Shown piece by piece: positions 1-8,835 of a DNA stretch of 64,000 bases. Made by a program: the position numbers and the translations under genes. The notes beneath the pieces were generated by a model. That model did not search any database. It was not told the DNA's origin and worked only from the letters and a program-made list of their open reading frames with translations. Within the stretch, counting starts at the first letter, position 1. Each line of letters opens with the position of its first letter. This stretch comes from Octadecabacter dasysiphoniae (lineage in GTDB: Bacteria > Pseudomonadota > Alphaproteobacteria > Rhodobacterales > Rhodobacteraceae), in assembly GCF_021532615.1 (NCBI RefSeq), contig NZ_JAKGAQ010000003.1, forward strand, positions 372,001-436,000, given 5' to 3'.

Positions 1-260
1 GATCTCAGCGCATTTCATAGGGCGAGGGTTAATCATCCCGCTCTCGCCCACGAGAGACTGCGCAGTTTATAAAAAGCTGCGGGACAACTCGGGCCTTATA
101 CAAAGGACGCAGCGAAGGGCAAGCGAAACAGTCATGCAATCGCGCATCGCCGCGCAAAGGTTACCAATAGGTTAACAGATTCCACGTATTAACCATTTGG
201 TTGCCCTGATTGTGCCCCAGTTCGCCGTGAAGTTGTGTTTGATCGCACAAGGAGACATTC
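1..260. other. Intergenic region at left edge
   Basis: No convincing gene is seen. Two hairpins are visible: GGGCGAG (20-26) with CTCGCCC (43-49), and CGCAG (61-65) with CTGCG (77-81). GGTTAA near 172 and TTAACC near 189 form a further short inverted repeat just before the first gene. The stretch could be the leader of a gene running left out of the window, but no start codon can be defended. The ribosome site AAGGAG of the gene at 261 lies at its right end. Confidence 0.4.
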
Positions 261-884
261 ATGACGGCGCAACCAGACCATACAGACTTTAGCACACGGA
301 CCGCCGCGGGACCTGAAACAGTTGTTATGCGCCCCAAGGTCGTTGAACATTACTGGGGTTATGAGGTCGCGTCCAATGAACACGTCATAAGCGCTGCCGT
401 GTTGATGCGGGCGATGTGCGGGTTGCTGACGGTCGCCACGTTTGGTGCAGCAATTGGCGTTTGGTTGGTGCCTGCGATGGCTTTTGTCGGTTCTGCGTTT
501 GTGTCGAAACTTGTGGTGTCTGTGATGCTTTTGGCTGTGATGGTCGTTTTGGCCCGCATTGCTGCGCGTGGAACACAGGTGCGCGTGCAGGTTGATATGA
601 CCACGGGAGAGCTGCGCGAGGTCGTGGATGGCCCGTTCGGATCCGTTATCACGTTGGCCAATTACGGCATTGATGCTGTGCAATCGGTGGACATCGTATC
701 GTCGCGCACGGAACCATCGTTCGGGCAAATCCACGTGCAGATCAGCGGTTTGGGCCCAATTCCAGTGGGGGACGGTGCGATTTTGACACTGCACCCGTTG
801 CGGGACCGGTTGGCGCAAGACTGCGGAGTTGATCAAGGCGACAGTGCACGGGTTGCCGTTTGGGGTGGGCCTTTGGCGGCCTGA
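261..884 (+). CDS. Hypothetical membrane protein, two transmembrane segments
   Basis: The 207-residue product is not a family I can name. Residues 1-40 are polar. Two hydrophobic segments follow at about 45-70 and 78-100, then a soluble tail of about 105 residues rich in beta-prone sequence. This suggests a membrane-anchored protein with a cytoplasmic or periplasmic C-terminal domain. The ATG is preceded by AAGGAG at good spacing, and a strong terminator follows at 908, so it appears to be a single-gene unit upstream of the fab genes. Function is unknown. The reading frame and signals make it a believable gene. Confidence 0.8.
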   Translation: MTAQPDHTDFSTRTAAGPETVVMRPKVVEHYWGYEVASNEHVISAAVLMRAMCGLLTVATFGAAIGVWLVPAMAFVGSAFVSKLVVSVMLLAVMVVLARIAARGTQVRVQVDMTTGELREVVDGPFGSVITLANYGIDAVQSVDIVSSRTEPSFGQIHVQISGLGPIPVGDGAILTLHPLRDRLAQDCGVDQGDSARVAVWGGPLAA

Positions 885-907
885 ACTTTACTGATTGCAA
901 GGATGTG

Positions 908-935
908 CGGCCCCAGAAGTTTCGGGGCCGTTTTT
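908..935 (+). terminator. Rho-independent terminator
   Basis: CGGCCCC pairs with GGGGCCG around a short loop (908-930) and is followed by five T. It ends the transcript of the gene at 261 and separates it from fabD. Confidence 0.8.
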
Positions 936-1012
936 CGTGCGAGGGCGCGGCACCACTTGTGTGCGCACTTGGGCTCCGTTACGCCTGTCTCCAACTTAAA
1001 TAGGGGGCGAAA

Positions 1013-1951
1013 ATGAAGGCGTTTGTATTTCCAGGGCAGGGTGCACAGACAATCGGGATGGGGCAGGCGTTGGCCGAAGCGTATCCCGCCGCGCGGGCTG
1101 TGTTTGAAGAAGTGGACGATGCTTTGGGTGAAAAGCTGTCCGATTTGATTTGGACGGGCGACATTGCCGATCTAACGCTGACCAAGAACGCACAACCCGC
1201 ATTGATGGCAACATCGCTGGCGGCGATGCGCGCCCTAGAGACCGAGGGCGTGACCATTGACGCCGCATCCTACGTTGCAGGCCATTCTTTGGGTGAATAT
1301 TCGGCGCTGGCAGCGGCGGGCGCGTTTTCCATCGCAGATACCGCTCGTTTGTTGCGCATTCGCGGCGAAGCCATGCAATTGGCGGTGCCTGTTGGCATTG
1401 GCGCGATGGCCGTGCTGTTGGGCATGGATTTTGAAGGCGCGCAGGCCGTTGCAGCAGAGGCCGCACAGGGCGAGGTGTGCCAAGCCGCCAACGACAATGA
1501 TCCATCCCAAGTGGTGGTGTCCGGTCATAAGGCGGCCGTGGAACGCGCGGTTGAGATTGCAAAGGCGAACGGGGCCAAGCGGGCGATGTTGCTGCCTGTC
1601 AGCGCGCCGTTCCATTCATCCCTGATGGCCCCTGCGGGTGATATCATGGCGGCGGCTTTGGCGGATGTGGCGATGAATGCGCCGTCTGTTCCGTTGATCG
1701 CAAACGTGCGCGCGCAGGCTGTGGACGCCGATGATATCAAGACGCTGTTGGTTGAACAGGTTACCGGATCCGTGCGCTGGCGCGAAAGCGTGATGTGGAT
1801 GGCAGGTGCCGGTGTCACTGAGGCGTGGGAAATTGGTGCCGGTAAGGCGCTATCGGGTATGATCAAGCGGGTGGATCGCAGCATTGCGACCCGCGCAATC
1901 GGGACGCCGGATGATGTTAAGGCGGCGGTTGCCGCGCTGAATGAAGGATAA
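1013..1951 (+). CDS. fabD: Malonyl-CoA:ACP transacylase
   Basis: The cytoplasmic enzyme moves malonyl groups from CoA to acyl carrier protein to supply fatty-acid elongation. The 312-residue length is normal. The N-terminal FPGQGAQ motif and the GHSLGEYSALA nucleophile elbow with catalytic Ser92 are present. The ATG follows a G-rich ribosome site. fabG starts 3 nt after the stop, and acpP and fabF lie just downstream, so this is a type II fatty-acid synthesis cluster. Nothing unusual is seen. Confidence 0.97.
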   Translation: MKAFVFPGQGAQTIGMGQALAEAYPAARAVFEEVDDALGEKLSDLIWTGDIADLTLTKNAQPALMATSLAAMRALETEGVTIDAASYVAGHSLGEYSALAAAGAFSIADTARLLRIRGEAMQLAVPVGIGAMAVLLGMDFEGAQAVAAEAAQGEVCQAANDNDPSQVVVSGHKAAVERAVEIAKANGAKRAMLLPVSAPFHSSLMAPAGDIMAAALADVAMNAPSVPLIANVRAQAVDADDIKTLLVEQVTGSVRWRESVMWMAGAGVTEAWEIGAGKALSGMIKRVDRSIATRAIGTPDDVKAAVAALNEG

Positions 1952-1954
1952 GAT

Positions 1955-2692
1955 ATGTTTGATTTGACTGGAAAAAATGCGCTGATCACGGGTGCGTCGG
2001 GCGGTATCGGTGGCGAAATCGCCAAGACGCTGCATGCGGCGGGCGCAACTGTGGGGCTGTCGGGCACGCGGGTTGAACCGCTTGAGGCATTGGCCGCTGA
2101 GCTGGGCGAGCGCGCCCATGTGTTGCCTTGCAATCTGTCAGACGGGGCGGCGGTTGATGCGCTGCCCAAGGCTGCCGCAGAGGCCATGGGGTCGGTTGAT
2201 ATTCTGGTGAACAATGCCGGAATTACCCGCGACCAGATTTTCATGCGGATGTCTGATGATGAATGGGGCGATGTGATCAACGTGAACCTGACGTCCACCA
2301 TGCGTCTGTGCAAAGGCGTTATTCGCGGCATGATGAAGGCGCGTTGGGGGCGGATTGTGAATGTGTCCTCGATCGTGGGTGCGACAGGAAACCCCGGGCA
2401 GGCGAATTATGCTGCATCCAAGGCCGGTATGGTCGGGATGTCCAAATCCATTGCATATGAGGTCGCATCGCGTGGGATTACGGTGAACTGCGTGGCGCCG
2501 GGTTTCATTGCGACAGCCATGACCGATAAGCTGACAGACGATCAAAAAGGCAAGATTAATCAACAAATTCCTGCCGGTCGCATGGGCACACCAGAAGAGA
2601 TTGCAGCCGCTGCGCTGTATCTTGCGTCTGATCAGGCGGCCTACGTCACGGGGACGACTTTGCATGTCAATGGTGGTATGGCGATGTTGTAG
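1955..2692 (+). CDS. fabG: 3-oxoacyl-ACP reductase
   Basis: NADPH-dependent reduction of 3-oxoacyl-ACP, the first reductive step of fatty-acid elongation. It is a 245-residue short-chain dehydrogenase with the Rossmann motif TGASGGIG (residues 12-19), NNAG (86-89), catalytic Ser139, and YxxxK as Tyr152/Lys156. The C-terminal VNGGM is typical of FabG. It follows fabD by 3 nt and is almost certainly co-transcribed with it. Confidence 0.97.
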   Translation: MFDLTGKNALITGASGGIGGEIAKTLHAAGATVGLSGTRVEPLEALAAELGERAHVLPCNLSDGAAVDALPKAAAEAMGSVDILVNNAGITRDQIFMRMSDDEWGDVINVNLTSTMRLCKGVIRGMMKARWGRIVNVSSIVGATGNPGQANYAASKAGMVGMSKSIAYEVASRGITVNCVAPGFIATAMTDKLTDDQKGKINQQIPAGRMGTPEEIAAAALYLASDQAAYVTGTTLHVNGGMAML

Positions 2693-2720
2693 CCCCTATA
2701 TGAGGGTTTCGCGAAAGCGT

Positions 2721-2748
2721 TTGCCAAGCTGGGAATCTCTGGTATAGG
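2721..2748 (+). promoter_or_regulatory. Possible acpP promoter
   Basis: TTGCCA (2721-2726) and TATAGG (2743-2748) are separated by 16 nt inside the 203-nt gap between fabG and acpP. The match to the housekeeping sigma consensus is moderate. A separate strong promoter would fit the high demand for acyl carrier protein, but this is inference from position. Confidence 0.3.
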
Positions 2749-2895
2749 CGGCGCAGAATTGAGGTTTGTGACCCTACGTCGCAGATTTCGGAGGTCCTGA
2801 GCAGGGCCAGGCAACGGCCAGATCCGCCCGCAACGATTGGGGGCAGTGACGGTTACCAACGGGCCTCTGGCCCCGAACTATGTAAGGAATTTAAC

Positions 2896-3129
2896 ATGAG
2901 CGATGTCGCAGACCGCGTACGTAAGATCGTTGTAGAGCACCTTGGTGTTGAAGAAGACAAAGTTGTTGAAGGCGCGTCCTTCATCGACGATCTGGGCGCT
3001 GACAGCCTCGACACTGTTGAGCTCGTGATGGCGTTCGAAGAGGAATTCGGTATCGAAATCCCTGACGACGCAGCTGAGACAATCCAGAGCTTCGGCGATG
3101 CTGTTAAGTTCATCTCTTCTGCGTCTTAA
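2896..3129 (+). CDS. acpP: Acyl carrier protein
   Basis: This 77-residue acidic carrier holds growing acyl chains on a phosphopantetheine arm. The ADSLD motif places the modified serine at Ser37. Length and the acidic helix after the serine ([11 protein letters not shown]) are typical. Codon use is more biased toward C-ending codons than in the neighbours, as expected for a highly expressed gene. An AAGGAAT site precedes the ATG, and a terminator-like hairpin follows. Confidence 0.98.
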   Translation: MSDVADRVRKIVVEHLGVEEDKVVEGASFIDDLGADSLDTVELVMAFEEEFGIEIPDDAAETIQSFGDAVKFISSAS

Positions 3130-3155
3130 GCAGTTCGAGACTTTGGTTTAGGGGC

Positions 3156-3182
3156 GGCGCCAGAGATGGCGGCGCCCTTTTT
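3156..3182 (+). terminator. Probable terminator after acpP
   Basis: GGCGCC at 3156-3161 pairs with GGCGCC at 3171-3176, followed by CTTTTT. The stem is short, but the T tract and position after acpP support it. Confidence 0.55.
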
Positions 3183-3225
3183 CGTTGGTGATGTCGTGTT
3201 GTAAGGCCTGACAAGTGCGTTCGTT

Positions 3226-4164
3226 TTAAGGCTTTTTGGGTGGTTTCCCACGCTCTGCCAGACGGGTGGACAGTTTCTTGACGAATTTGAGAGAGAGCGG
3301 GCGGTGGAACAACAATCCGACAAAGTGCGGGTTTTGCCACGCGACTTTGGCCCTTAAGGATCGTTTCCCGATTTTGACTTTTAGGGTTCCCATGAGGTGT
3401 TGACTGTCGATCAACCTGATTTTTGCACCCATTGCACTGACGTCCAGCATTTGCATATCGACGGGCGCGCGATTTCCGTCTGTGACGGCCACGGTATAAT
3501 TGCACAAATACCGTTTACGGCGTTCTTTGCGCAGCTTCATCTGGTGGAAGGCGAAGTAACCGACAACCGCGATAACCACTGAAAAAACACTGATCCCGAC
3601 GATTGCGACGTTTGCCGTGATCGCGGGCAGGTTTGTAAATCCGCGGCTGGCGGTGTCTTGACTGTCGTCTGTTGCGGACGTCGGTGTGTTTTCAAAGGTA
3701 CATGCGTCATGGCTTATGGCGACCATGCGCCGCAAAAGCCGTCTGTGCGCTGGTGCGGTGAGCAATTCGGCGGTGCCGACGGTGCTTCGAAAATTACGTT
3801 GCTGGCGTATGGTGGTGATGCTTGCTGCATAGTCTTCGACGACGGTGATGAGGTCTTGTGAGCGAAACGATGTGGCCTGCAAGGCGCGTGTGCGTGCGAA
3901 GATATCATCAAGCGTGGCTTGGACGTTGGGGGCGGCTTGGGTGGATGAAAGCCTTTCGATAAGCAGACCTGCCCGTGCCTCGAGGCGTTCCAGGTCATAA
4001 ATCTGGGAACATACGCTTGCCATTACAGGCGCCGCAGACATCATCATTACAATGTTGAGAACGTACCAGCACGTTCGTAAGATCCCAGACACGATATTTT
4101 CCATTCCTTTTGCAGGCCGCTTATCCGGTAGCGAAATTGCGGAATGGTTAATGGGCGTTTTCAT
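3226..4164 (-). CDS. PilZ-domain membrane protein
   Basis: A protein of about 312 residues with an N-terminal hydrophobic segment (about residues 25-45), a mainly helical predicted periplasmic region, a second transmembrane segment near 200-222 and a C-terminal PilZ domain. The PilZ signature is seen as an arginine-rich RKERRKR run followed by DVSAMGAK, the D/NxSxxG element. PilZ domains bind cyclic di-GMP. The periplasmic part may be a sensor, which would make this an input/output protein across the membrane. The start is uncertain: 4164 keeps a few more residues, while 4104 is the other in-frame ATG. It is divergent from fabF and not obviously linked to it. Confidence 0.75.
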   Translation of the reverse strand: MKTPINHSAISLPDKRPAKGMENIVSGILRTCWYVLNIVMMMSAAPVMASVCSQIYDLERLEARAGLLIERLSSTQAAPNVQATLDDIFARTRALQATSFRSQDLITVVEDYAASITTIRQQRNFRSTVGTAELLTAPAHRRLLRRMVAISHDACTFENTPTSATDDSQDTASRGFTNLPAITANVAIVGISVFSVVIAVVGYFAFHQMKLRKERRKRYLCNYTVAVTDGNRAPVDMQMLDVSAMGAKIRLIDSQHLMGTLKVKIGKRSLRAKVAWQNPHFVGLLFHRPLSLKFVKKLSTRLAERGKPPKKP

Positions 4165-4252
4165 GCCAATTCGGCCTTTGCTACAAGGCTTGCCCCTCCT
4201 AGGGAATGCGCGGTACATGGAACCTAAGGAATTGAATGAAAAGGGCTGAGGC

Positions 4253-5512
4253 ATGCGTCGAGTAGTTGTAACCGGACTGGGGTTGGTCACCCCGCTCGCC
4301 GATGGGGTCGAAAAAAGCTGGGAACGGATTTTGGATGCGCAATCTGGCGCGGGGCCGATCACGCATTTTGACCCTGAAGGGTTCGGGACGACCTACGCCT
4401 GCGAAGTGCCATATGGTGATGGCAGCGACGGGACGTTCAACCCTGATACCTACATGGCTGCGAAAGACCGCCGGAAGGTCGACACGTTTATTCTGTTCGC
4501 TATGGCCGCCGCAAAGCAGGCCGTTGAAGACGCAGATTGGCAGCCTGAGGACCAAGAGGCCCTTGAGCGGACGGGCGTGTTGACCGGATCGGGCATCGGG
4601 GGGCTGAATTCCATCGCCGAAACGGCTGTTATGATGAAAGAAAAGGGCCCCAAGCGGGTTTCCCCGTTCTTTGTGCCGGGGGCGTTGATCAACCTGATTT
4701 CAGGCCAGATCGCGATCAAATACGGGTTCAAGGGCCCCAACCATGCGGTTGTGACGGCCTGTTCTACGGGTGCGCACGCGATTGGTGATGCGACACAGCT
4801 GATCAAATCGGGCCGTGCGGATGTGATGATTGCAGGCGGCGCAGAGGCCACGATCTGTGAAATCGGCATCGCGGGTTTCAACGCCTGTAAAGCGCTGTCG
4901 ACCAAGCGTGCGGATGACCCAAAGGCGGCGAGCCGACCCTATGATGCGGACCGCGACGGGTTCGTGATGGGCGAAGGCGCGGGCATGGTGGTGCTTGAGG
5001 ACTATGATCACGCGATTGCGCGTGGCGCCAAGATTTACGCCGAAGTGCTGGGCTATGGCCTGACGGGCGATGCCTACCACATCACGGCCCCGTCCGAGAA
5101 CGGTGAGGGCGGTGAGCGGTCCATGCGGATGGCGTTGAAGGATGCGGGGCTTGAGCCTGCGGACATCGATTACATCAACGCGCACGGCACATCGACAATG
5201 GCAGACACCATCGAACTGGGCGCGGTTGAGCGGATGATGGGGGATGCGGCATCTAAGGTAACGATGTCGTCCACGAAGTCTGCGACAGGGCACCTTTTGG
5301 GGGCCGCTGGCGCGATTGAGGCGATTTTCTCGGTTCTGGCGATCCGCGATCAGGTGGCCCCGCCAACGATCAATCTTGATAATCCTGCGGTTGAAACGAA
5401 GGTCGATCTGGCCGCGAATGCCAAGGTCGAGCGTAAGATCGATGTCGCGCTGTCCAATTCGTTTGGATTTGGTGGCACGAATGCGTCTGTGTTGTTCGGG
5501 AAAGTTAAGTAA
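4253..5512 (+). CDS. fabF: 3-oxoacyl-ACP synthase II
   Basis: Condensing enzyme of fatty-acid elongation, joining malonyl-ACP to acyl-ACP. The 419-residue thiolase-fold protein has catalytic Cys170 in TACSTGAHA, His311 in NAHGTST and His347 in SATGHLLGA, with the C-terminal NSFGFGGTNAS. Length is normal. It is separated from acpP by the divergent PilZ gene, and mltG begins on the base after its stop codon, so fabF and mltG form one transcription unit. Confidence 0.97.
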   Translation: MRRVVVTGLGLVTPLADGVEKSWERILDAQSGAGPITHFDPEGFGTTYACEVPYGDGSDGTFNPDTYMAAKDRRKVDTFILFAMAAAKQAVEDADWQPEDQEALERTGVLTGSGIGGLNSIAETAVMMKEKGPKRVSPFFVPGALINLISGQIAIKYGFKGPNHAVVTACSTGAHAIGDATQLIKSGRADVMIAGGAEATICEIGIAGFNACKALSTKRADDPKAASRPYDADRDGFVMGEGAGMVVLEDYDHAIARGAKIYAEVLGYGLTGDAYHITAPSENGEGGERSMRMALKDAGLEPADIDYINAHGTSTMADTIELGAVERMMGDAASKVTMSSTKSATGHLLGAAGAIEAIFSVLAIRDQVAPPTINLDNPAVETKVDLAANAKVERKIDVALSNSFGFGGTNASVLFGKVK

Positions 5513-6685
5513 ATGTGGAAACACATTGCGGCCAATGCGCTGACATTTCTGATTGTCGCAATGTTCCTTTTGGGCGGTGTTGTTGTTTGGGGAACCAAGG
5601 AATATAGCGCCGAAGGGCCATTGGATCAGGCGATCTGTGTTCAGGTGCGCCCGGGCAGCAATATGCGTATCGTCAGTGAAGATCTGGCCGCGCAGAACGC
5701 GATTTCGTCGGCGTCGATTTTCCGTATCGGGGTCGATTATGCCAATCTTGCGTCGCAGCTTAAGGCGGGCAGTTTTCTGGTGCCTGCGGGCACGTCGATG
5801 GAAGATATTGCCGATATCGTCACGCGCGGCGGGCAATCGACCTGCGGCACAGAGATCGTGTATCGCATTGGCGTTGCCCGTGTTGTCGCGCAGGTGCGCG
5901 AGCTTGAACCTGCGTCTGGCCGTTTCATCGAATTGGCGAGTTTTAATCCCGCCGAAGTCGACCCACCCGAGGCCTATCAGGAAAAACGCGAGGCCGAGGA
6001 CACGCAGTACCGTGTTGTGATGGCCGAAGGTGTGACCAGCTGGCAGGTTGTCCAAGCGCTCAATTCGCTTGAGTTTATGTCGGGCGAAGTGACGGATATT
6101 CCACCCGAGGGGATGCTGGCCCCCAATTCGTATGAGGTACGCCCGCAGGATTCGGTGGCGGAATTGCTGGCGGATATGCAAAGCGCGCAGGAACGGATTT
6201 TGGCGCGTGCATGGGCGGAGCGGGCCGATGGGCTGCCTTTGGCGTCCCCCGAAGAAGCGCTGATTCTGGCGTCGATCATTGAGAAAGAGGCATCCACGAG
6301 CGACGAGCGGTATGACGTCGCTTCGGTGTTTGTGAACCGCTTGAACCAAGGGATGCGTCTTCAAACGGACCCCACGGTGATCTATGGCGTTACGCAGGGC
6401 CAAGGCGTGTTGGGGCGTGGGCTGCGCCAGAGTGAACTTCGCGCTGAAAACCCTTGGAATACTTATGTGATTTCCGGATTGCCTGCGACGCCGATTGCCA
6501 ACCCTGGTGCTGCCACGATCGAAGCGGCGCTGAACCCTGCTGACACCGATTTCATCTTTTTTGTTGCCAAAACGCTGGACCCGCGCGACGGGCACAATTT
6601 TGCGGTGACACTGGATGAGCACAACGCGAATGTGGCGATTTATCGCCGTCTCGAAGCGGAGGCTGCGGCGTCTCAGGACAACTGA
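5513..6685 (+). CDS. mltG: Endolytic peptidoglycan transglycosylase MltG
   Basis: Inner-membrane lytic transglycosylase that cuts nascent glycan strands and may set their length. The 390-residue product starts with one transmembrane helix (about 8-27). The C-terminal YceG domain holds the IIEKEA motif (residues 255-260) with the catalytic glutamate, then FVNRLNQGMRLQTDPTVIYG, the family signature. The ATG directly abuts the fabF stop, so translation is likely coupled. A terminator follows at 6791. Confidence 0.95.
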   Translation: MWKHIAANALTFLIVAMFLLGGVVVWGTKEYSAEGPLDQAICVQVRPGSNMRIVSEDLAAQNAISSASIFRIGVDYANLASQLKAGSFLVPAGTSMEDIADIVTRGGQSTCGTEIVYRIGVARVVAQVRELEPASGRFIELASFNPAEVDPPEAYQEKREAEDTQYRVVMAEGVTSWQVVQALNSLEFMSGEVTDIPPEGMLAPNSYEVRPQDSVAELLADMQSAQERILARAWAERADGLPLASPEEALILASIIEKEASTSDERYDVASVFVNRLNQGMRLQTDPTVIYGVTQGQGVLGRGLRQSELRAENPWNTYVISGLPATPIANPGAATIEAALNPADTDFIFFVAKTLDPRDGHNFAVTLDEHNANVAIYRRLEAEAAASQDN

Positions 6686-6790
6686 GGCGTTAACGAAACG
6701 TGCAAGTGCCGCGCGCTAACCTACTGGTAAGATTTGGAGAAATCTGGCCGTAGGCGTAAACATGTCCCACGCTGGGCGAAACCTGTTGAA

Positions 6791-6821
6791 GGGTCTTGGG
6801 CGTAATCCCGAGGCCCTTTTT
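6791..6821 (+). terminator. Rho-independent terminator after mltG
   Basis: GGGTCTTGGG (6791-6800) pairs with CCCGAGGCCC (6807-6816), including two G-T wobbles, and is followed by five T. It closes the fabF-mltG unit just before the GTA remnant. Confidence 0.75.
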
Positions 6822-6865
6822 CGTTTCGCAATCGGTCGGAGCAACCCCAGAGAGGGGATTTCGCA

Positions 6866-7351
6866 ATGATCAACCAAAGCGGTGGGAAGACCACCGAGCA
6901 GAAACCGGCTGCCGAACGTATCGAGGAGGCTAGGCAGCTTTACAGAAACATTAACCAGACTCTCAAAACGGTTCTCGAGCTTGTCGAGTCCGGGGATTTC
7001 AAGGACGTCGCTTTGCTGCCCAAACAAATGGCGCAGCTGAATGCCGTCATTGCCGAGAGCCAGAAAAGGGAGGCTGATTTTGACGGGAAATACGGAGACG
7101 GGCTCGGCGATGGGGACATCGATTTCGAGCAGCTCAGACGTGACATCGGGTGGGCTTCGTGGAGGCGGATGCGGATTACGAAGTGCGCACCTCTGAGGCG
7201 ATTTTCCCCGATGATCGAGGGCAAACGACATCTGCGTCTGAATTGCCCTTGGTCCTCACCAGTGCCGAAGGCCAACGCATTGCGGAACGCTGGCTGGCAG
7301 AAGCCCGTGTGGCCCGTGATAGCGCACGCTTTACGCTACCTCCGTCATTGA
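6866..7351 (+). pseudogene. GTA g1-like gene (small terminase), 3' end replaced
   Basis: The frame is open for 161 codons, but only about residues 1-95 look native: a charged, helical N-terminal part ending in an IDFEQLRRDIG motif. Its position directly after mltG, its size and that ending fit g1, the first gene of RcGTA-like clusters, which encodes the small terminase subunit. From about 7148 the sequence is the g15 coding region read in the wrong frame, giving a tail without recognisable features. The intact gene would be about 105 residues. The g1 assignment is inference; the fusion is visible because g15 homology starts in another frame at the same point. Confidence 0.55.
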
Positions 7352-8463
7352 TGAATGTCGGGGCGGGGGATGTAATCAGGCTGCCCGATCTGCACGGCGA
7401 CGGATTGTTCCGCATTGATCAATCCGAACAAACCGATCGCCAAGCGCTAGAAGCGGTGCGCATAGAGCCAGCGATTTACGAGCCTCAAGATGTGACCGAA
7501 AAGACATTTGGTTTGCGCAGTTTCCCCCCCCCTGTTCCGGTTGAATTGATGTTGATGGATCTGCCGTTGTTCACCGGTGACGAGGACCCTGTCGCGCCTT
7601 ATGTGGCGGCGTCCGGTGTGCCGTGGCCTGGCAGTGTTGCGCTGTATTCATCAGGGCAGGACGCGGGTTATGGGCTGAACCGGTTGCTGACGTCGGCATC
7701 GATGATTGGCCAGACGCAAACTGTGTTGCCAAAGGCCTGCGCGGGTCTGTTTGATCGTGGCCCCGCGCTGCGTGTGCAGCTTATTCGCGGTGATCTGCAA
7801 AGCGTTTCGGTTGATCAGGTCTTGGGCGGCGCGAACCTCGCGGTTATCGGGGATGGATCTGCGGAAAATTGGGAAGTCTTCCAGTTTGCCGATGCAGAAA
7901 TCGTGAGCGAGGACACATTCGAGATCAGCATGCGGCTACGCGGACAGGCGGGATCTGATGGTGTGACGCCGTCGCAGTGGCCTGAGGGATCAATCTTTGT
8001 GCTGCTTGATGGTCAACCCCAACAGATTGACCTTGCCAGTTCTGCGCGTGGCGTCACACAGCATTATCGCTACGGTCCGGGCACCCGTCCACTGACCGAC
8101 CCAAGCTATCAATATCGCACAGATGCATTTTCAGGTGTCGGATTGCGGCCCTATTCGGTTGCACATCTTCGCGCATCGCCCGCAGGTTCTGATCTGGATG
8201 TTACGTGGATACGACGTGCGCGCATGGGCGGCGACAGCTGGGACGGTGAAGATGTGCCCTTGTCCGAGAGCTTTGAGCGTTACGCCGTGCGCGTTTTCAA
8301 AGACGACGTTCAGGTACGTCAAGTCAGCGTGTCATCCCCAAACTGGAGTTACACAAGCGCAATGCAATCTGCGGATGGCGCGGGTGAAACACGCATTGAT
8401 GTGGCGCAGGTGTCTGACGTTTATGGCGAAGGCCCGGCGTCATCCGTTACGCTCGTGGCATAA
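7150..8463 (+). pseudogene. C-terminal remnant of GTA g15 (tail fibre/baseplate protein)
   Basis: An open frame of 437 codons resembles the last third of the large host-specificity protein g15 of RcGTA, normally about 1,300 residues. Recognisable parts are the GFVEADADYEVRTSEA segment, a middle region resembling phage tail proteins, and a C-terminal fibronectin-like end. The frame has no start beyond a GTG at 7150 and is closed by TGA at 7141, and no good ribosome site is seen. It carries no internal stop or frameshift, so the deletion is probably recent or the fragment is still used. The next gene begins on the base after its stop. Confidence 0.7.
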
Positions 8464-8754
8464 ATGCGCGAAGTCGGGTTGAGTGATCTGGATCTTGCGA
8501 CGCGCGCGCTGTTGGCGGTGCCTCGCGATACTTGGGCGGTCTTTGCGTCCAGCCTTATTGTTGATGCACATGCCGCTGATCTTTGGCGTAAACGGCATGG
8601 AGTGGCACATCCGGGCGGTGGCACCGGGTCACTTTATGCGCAGGCCGCGCTTTATCCTCGCGCTGCGACGTCGATGTGCAGTGCGCGATATTGTGCAGCG
8701 TTGTCGGTCTTGTTGGAGGCCCTTCTGGTATGGCGCGGGCGGACCAATCTCTAA
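8464..8754 (+). CDS. Small conserved GTA-linked protein (DUF7742-like)
   Basis: A 96-residue protein whose start codon directly follows the stop of the g15 remnant. The central segment with RKRHG, then HPGGGTGSL and a run of Ala, resembles small proteins found after g15 in related genomes, recently grouped as DUF7742. The family name is from memory and tentative. No membrane segment or catalytic motif is evident. Its reading frame is intact even though the rest of the cluster is gone. Function is unknown. Confidence 0.6.
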   Translation: MREVGLSDLDLATRALLAVPRDTWAVFASSLIVDAHAADLWRKRHGVAHPGGGTGSLYAQAALYPRAATSMCSARYCAALSVLLEALLVWRGRTNL

Positions 8755-8835
8755 TTGTGATGATACATTTCACGGGTTTGTTCTTGGAAAATCATGCCTA
8801 TGTAAGGTAGGACAATCCCGAAAGAGAGGTGCGCC

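Noticed and set aside
4700..6622. Minus-strand open frame of 640 codons across fabF and mltG
   Set aside because: It is antisense to two certain genes, is rich in Arg and His as expected for an antisense frame in GC-rich DNA, and matches no family.
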